A stretch of 8,299 nucleotides of DNA from Desulfurococcales archaeon (GTDB lineage: Archaea; Thermoproteota; Thermoprotei_A; Sulfolobales; NBVN01). The position numbers were made by a program, and so were the translations under genes. The DNA lies in contig JALWQN010000029.1 in the NCBI GenBank assembly GCA_027083115.1, forward strand, positions 1-8,299, given 5' to 3'. This document shows positions 5,994 to 8,299 of the stretch, in pieces (within the stretch, counting starts at the first letter, position 1; each line of letters begins with the position of its first letter). The notes below the pieces were generated by a model. That model worked only from the letters and a program-made list of their open reading frames with translations, searched no databases and had not been told where the DNA came from.

Positions 5994-6842
5994 ATGTTTG
6001 GCATAGTTTACAGCATTCAAGATCCTGCGGGGTATGGGATAGCCAAATATATTGAAGGGGTTACTAACGCGGTGAGCCATAGGATTTTAAGAGGGATTGA
6101 ATCTTACTTCATTAAGGACCTTAATTCTTACCTTGCTGGTTTTAAAGAAGATGTTATTTACTTTAGTTTCCTTGATAAGGTTCTACCAGAGGTTGATGCC
6201 TATATAGTTCTGTCAAGACATTCCGCTACCTCAGGAATAAAGTCATTAACTACTCACCATACAGGCAATCCGACAAGTAGGGCTGAGGCAGGGGGTGAGC
6301 CATACTCTCTGGCAATCTCTAACCCACCTATAGCTTGGCTCTTCTTAAGGGGTTTACACGAAAAAAGTGAAATGAGGGGTTTGAAGGATTTTTCAGTTAC
6401 TTATGAAGCAACCCACCATGGACCTACCAACTTAGAGAAGCCAATAACGTTTATAGAGATTGGGTCTACCCCCACCGAGTGGAAAAACGTTATAGCTCAA
6501 GAACTTGTCGGGGAGGTGGTTATTGAATCTATTAGAGCCTATTACAGAGGAGAAGCTAATTCCTGCATCCCCGCAGTTGGGTTTGGAGGAACGCACTACC
6601 CAGAAAACTTTACGTTAAGGGCTTTAAAACAAAACGAATGCTTTGGCCACATTATACCTAGGTATTCATTGAAGGAACTAAGGAGCTCTCAAGATAGACT
6701 TAAGCACATAATTAATCTATCGATTAAGAAGTCATCGCTTAAGACCTCTCGGGTTGTTCTCAGTAAAAAGGTAGGAAGCATTGTTAAGAAAGCCGTTACG
6801 GAGATCAGTGATGAACTAGGCTTAGAAGTAGTTAAGGGCTGA
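5994..6842 (+). CDS. dtdA: D-aminoacyl-tRNA deacylase, archaeal/plant type (DTD2)
   Basis: This enzyme hydrolyses the ester bond of D-aminoacyl-tRNAs, recycling tRNA and keeping D-amino acids out of proteins; it is cytosolic and zinc-associated in the literature. The 282-residue product starts MFGIVYSIQDPAG, typical of the family N-terminus. Conserved blocks: SRHSATSGI, then HHTGNPT (H88, H89), YEATHHGPT (H141, H142), FIEIGSTPTEW, and VGFGGTHYPENF (H201). These histidine-rich motifs identify the COG1650 family. The last 50 residues are a lysine-rich extension with helical character. The start is fixed by GAGGTG at 5982-5987; an in-frame upstream ATG at 5931 is rejected. The 95-base gap to the divergent gene must contain both promoters; a TTTAAG sequence at 5939-5944 is a weak TATA candidate. 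A T-run just after the stop (6847-6851) may be a terminator. Confidence 0.93.
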   Translation: MFGIVYSIQDPAGYGIAKYIEGVTNAVSHRILRGIESYFIKDLNSYLAGFKEDVIYFSFLDKVLPEVDAYIVLSRHSATSGIKSLTTHHTGNPTSRAEAGGEPYSLAISNPPIAWLFLRGLHEKSEMRGLKDFSVTYEATHHGPTNLEKPITFIEIGSTPTEWKNVIAQELVGEVVIESIRAYYRGEANSCIPAVGFGGTHYPENFTLRALKQNECFGHIIPRYSLKELRSSQDRLKHIINLSIKKSSLKTSRVVLSKKVGSIVKKAVTEISDELGLEVVKG

Positions 6843-6899
6843 AATATTTTTGATGGTTGATGGAACGTTTATGTAGGTTATTTGTTAAGTTATTGTTTG

Positions 6900-7070
6900 G
6901 GTGTAAAGCCTTATGGGTGATGGGGCCGTGCTCCAAGCCCGTAGGGCATGCCGTGGATGGGAGCCTCGTGCCGTTGGGCTCGACAGCCACTCATGACTGG
7001 ATGATTAAGGAGGCAAGGCGGAACTCCCTAGGGAGGAACGGTGATTGGAGCGGTAACCTTATAACTGATT
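6900..7070 (+). ncRNA. Unidentified GC-rich structured RNA candidate
   Basis: Between dtdA and pyrH, positions 6921-7060 are about 61% G+C by my count (86 of 140), against roughly 40% in the surrounding genes. In a thermophile with AT-rich spacers this is a classic mark of a structured RNA. Possible stems include GCTCC (6930-6934) with GGAGC (6960-6964) enclosing GCCC-GTA-GGGC, GAGCC (6961-6965) with GGCTC, GGCT-CGAC-AGCC (6977-6988), and a CTCCC-TA-GGGAG hairpin (7024-7035). I could not match the conserved motifs I remember for SRP RNA, RNase P RNA or 5S rRNA. An open frame runs through it (6857-7072) but has no ribosome binding site and an odd composition. The ends and the strand are uncertain; plus is chosen because the flanking genes and a weak TATA-like TTTATG near 6868 point that way. 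Confidence 0.5.
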
Positions 7071-7080
7071 AAAAGAGTTT

Positions 7081-7088
7081 GAGGAGGG
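7081..7088 (+). promoter_or_regulatory. Ribosome binding site that sets the pyrH start
   Basis: GAGGAGGG lies about 6 bases before TTG 7094 (measured from GGAGG). It would fall inside the coding region if translation began at the in-frame TTG 7079, and is too close to the in-frame GTG 7091, so TTG 7094 is the best start. Confidence 0.7.
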
Positions 7089-7093
7089 TTGTG

Positions 7094-7768
7094 TTGAGAA
7101 AGGTTGTTCTTAAGCTAACTGGTAAGGTCTTTAATAAGGCTGACTTCAGCTCAGTTATCAAGATAGCCAAGTATGTTGAGGAATTTATTAATAAAGGGGG
7201 TAGAATTGCTATAGTTACTGGAGGTGGTTCTTTAGCTAGGGAGTACATAGAACTAGCAAGTGATGCTGGTGTTAATAAGTCATGGCAGGACGTAATAGGT
7301 ATTATTGCCTCCAGAATGAATGCCCTCCTCCTAGGCTCAATACTAAGTAAGTACACTTACTTCCCTATACCTTCATCTATAGAGGAATTCCTTCAGGGTT
7401 GGTCCACTGGCAAAGTAGTTGTTATGGGTGGGTTACAACCAGGGCAATCAACAAATGCTGTATCAGCGGCTTTAGCTGAACTAATTCAGGCGGATCTACT
7501 AATTAACGCAACGGTTGTTGATGGAGTTTACGATAAAGACCCAAGAATACATAAGGACGCCAAACTCCTGAAGAAAGTTAATGTTTCTGAATTGAGGAAG
7601 TATCTTAATCAGGCATATATGCCTGGAAAGTATGAGCTCATAGACCCTGTTGCCTTAGGAATTATTGAACGCTCAGGATTAAAGGTAATCATACTAAATG
7701 CAACGAAGCCAGAAAACCTGGTGAAGGTTTTAGAGGGTGATTTAACCGTAGGGACACTAATAAATTAG
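7094..7768 (+). CDS. pyrH: Uridylate kinase (UMP kinase)
   Basis: It phosphorylates UMP to UDP with ATP, the step after de novo UMP synthesis, in the cytosol. The 224-residue length matches archaeal UMP kinases (about 226 in Sulfolobus). Amino-acid-kinase-fold motifs: N-terminal MRKVVLKLTGK (phosphate-binding strand and loop), IAIVTGGGSLAREY with G43-G45, the segment VVVMGGLQPGQSTNAVSA, which binds substrate, and the archaeal signature NATVVDGVYDKDPRIHKDAK with D143 and D147 near the nucleotide site. The N-terminus fits the family best when TTG 7094 is used; the upstream in-frame TTG 7079 would add five residues that include the ribosome binding site. It follows the RNA candidate closely, so its leader or promoter lies in or just after that segment. 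Confidence 0.94.
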   Translation: MRKVVLKLTGKVFNKADFSSVIKIAKYVEEFINKGGRIAIVTGGGSLAREYIELASDAGVNKSWQDVIGIIASRMNALLLGSILSKYTYFPIPSSIEEFLQGWSTGKVVVMGGLQPGQSTNAVSAALAELIQADLLINATVVDGVYDKDPRIHKDAKLLKKVNVSELRKYLNQAYMPGKYELIDPVALGIIERSGLKVIILNATKPENLVKVLEGDLTVGTLIN

Positions 7769-7864
7769 TTTCAACGTCAACAGATTCTTAGGGTTCTCTT
7801 TCAGCAGTGAATTATTAAAAGATTTCCTCCTCTATAGGGACGCCTTAATGGTTTGTTGAGGTTA

Positions 7865-7883
7865 AAGCTATAAGCTTAAATAA
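7865..7883 (+). promoter_or_regulatory. TATA-like element of the tRNA-Leu gene
   Basis: The sequence AAGCTATAAGCTTAAATAA lies 15-33 bases before the tRNA. The CTATAAGCTTAAA part is centred about 24 bases upstream of G1, the expected distance for an archaeal box A. The 129-base spacer from pyrH otherwise holds only pyrimidine-rich stretches such as TTTCCTCCTCT, possibly the end of the pyrH transcript. Confidence 0.55.
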
Positions 7884-7897
7884 CTCTGAATTCTTGA

Positions 7898-8006
7898 GCG
7901 GGGGTGCCCGAGCTGGGTCAAAGGGGACGGGCTCAAGTCCTTCCGGCTTTAGCGGGAGACCCGTTGGCGTAGGCCTGCGTGGGTTCGAATCCCACCCCCC
8001 GCACCA
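7898..8006 (+). tRNA. tRNA-Leu (anticodon CAA) with an intron and encoded CCA
   Basis: Acceptor stem GCGGGGG (7898-7904) pairs with CCCCCGC (7996-8002); the discriminator is A8003 and CCA follows at 8004-8006. D-arm: CCC (7907-7909) with GGG (7923-7925). Anticodon stem: ACGGG (7927-7931) with CCCGT (7960-7964). T-arm: GTGGG-TTCGAAT-CCCAC (7979-7995). The 14-base variable region (7965-7978) marks a class II tRNA, and the body matches archaeal tRNA-Leu as I know it. The anticodon loop is CTCAAG...A: anticodon CAA at 7934-7936, with extra sequence after position 37. Removing 7938-7958 restores a seven-base loop CTCAAGA. CAA reads UUG codons. Confidence 0.96.
7938..7958 (+). other. Putative 21-nt tRNA intron at position 37/38
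   Basis: This is the canonical archaeal intron site, one base after the anticodon. With these borders the expected three-base bulges are AG^T and AG^A, both cut after the second base. The central four-base helix would pair CTC of the anticodon loop with GGG of the intron (one G-U pair), while the fourth pair is A with C. A relaxed bulge-helix-bulge is therefore likely, and the borders could shift by a base or so. Confidence 0.7.
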
Positions 8007-8023
8007 GGTAGGTGAGTAAAAAT

Positions 8024-8299
8024 ATGCCGTTAATTAGGGCGTTAACCCTTACGTTACCACACTTGAAGGACTACGAGGTTCTTAGAGATACTGCTTCTGA
8101 ATTAAAGCAAATTAAGGAACTCTTAGGCGATGTGTGGACTCTCAGGTTCTCGTTGGGCTTCAGACTTCCCTATGAAGAAATAAAATACTTGACTAACGAG
8201 GGATTACTAATTAATGCCTTCCATGATAGGCTAACTAATGTCAGGCTAGAAGAACTAATTAATTACTTAAGTATAAAAAGTGCTTATGCAGCTCTAGGC
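8024..8299 (+). CDS. Protein of unknown function, 3'-partial, possibly DUF711-like
   Basis: ATG 8024 is preceded by GGTGA (8011-8015) with an 8-base spacing, and the frame stays open for all 92 codons to the window edge. The N-terminus MPLIRALTLTLPHLKDYEVL followed by a helix and VWTLRFSLGF looks like a ferredoxin-like beta-alpha-beta unit. It vaguely recalls the N-terminus of the DUF711 (UPF0210) family, whose members start with an IRALT-type strand; this is a weak memory-based guess. The second part has YEEIKYLTNEGLLINAFHDR and RLEELINYL, mostly helical. Only 17 bases separate it from the CCA end of the tRNA, so it may be transcribed from the tRNA promoter or from a promoter inside the tRNA gene region. 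Confidence 0.85.
   Translation, partial: MPLIRALTLTLPHLKDYEVLRDTASELKQIKELLGDVWTLRFSLGFRLPYEEIKYLTNEGLLINAFHDRLTNVRLEELINYLSIKSAYAALG

Noticed and set aside
6857..7072. 71-residue open frame across the GC-rich segment
   Set aside because: No ribosome binding site before its TTG/ATG start, an unnatural composition after residue 20, and the GC jump is better explained by a structured RNA.
7079..7093. TTG 7079 as the pyrH start
   Set aside because: It would place the strong GAGGAGGG ribosome binding site inside the coding sequence and extend the N-terminus beyond the family norm.
1..8299. CRISPR array, insertion sequence or transposase
   Set aside because: No regularly spaced repeats, inverted-repeat ends or transposase motifs seen; the intein is the only mobile element.

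Overview
The window comes from a thermophilic archaeon, most likely a member of the Thermoproteota (crenarchaea). The evidence is a Sulfolobus-like geranylgeranyl reductase, archaeal-type UMP kinase and D-aminoacyl-tRNA deacylase, a tRNA-Leu with an intron at the canonical archaeal 37/38 site, AGG-rich arginine codons, GGTG/GAGG ribosome binding sites with TTG starts, and AT-rich intergenic DNA. I cannot fix the order or genus from sequence alone.

Layout. Positions 1-3051 (+) are one open frame, cut at the window's 5' edge, encoding a multi-cluster radical SAM enzyme that I recognise as tetraether lipid synthase (Tes, COG1964-like). The frame is interrupted by a 455-residue intein (319-1683) with a LAGLIDADG-type homing endonuclease. 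The intein sits exactly before the third cysteine of the radical SAM CX3CX2C motif. Convergent to it, 3082-4434 (-) is a geranylgeranyl reductase (GGR). The two form a membrane-lipid maturation pair: GGR saturates the isoprenoid chains and Tes joins the chain ends to give membrane-spanning tetraethers. A 156-base divergent spacer holds the GGR promoter and a moderately GC-rich patch.

Region 4579-5500 (+) holds a small two-finger zinc protein whose start appears displaced by one extra A (frameshift or recoding), followed by an unrecognised 172-residue protein with a TTG start. A small unrecognised gene on the minus strand (5488-5898) overlaps its end. Divergent from that gene is dtdA (5994-6842), which hydrolyses D-aminoacyl-tRNAs. 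Between dtdA and pyrH (UMP kinase, 7094-7768) lies a strikingly GC-rich segment (about 6900-7070) that looks like a structured non-coding RNA. I could not assign it to a family.

The right end has tRNA-Leu(CAA) with a putative 21-nt intron and an encoded CCA (7898-8006), and, only 17 bases later, the start of a gene running off the window (8024-8299).

The most notable items are the intein in the Tes cluster motif, where intein Cys1 replaces the missing cluster cysteine in the unspliced precursor, the unidentified GC-rich RNA candidate, and the frame break in the zinc-finger gene.
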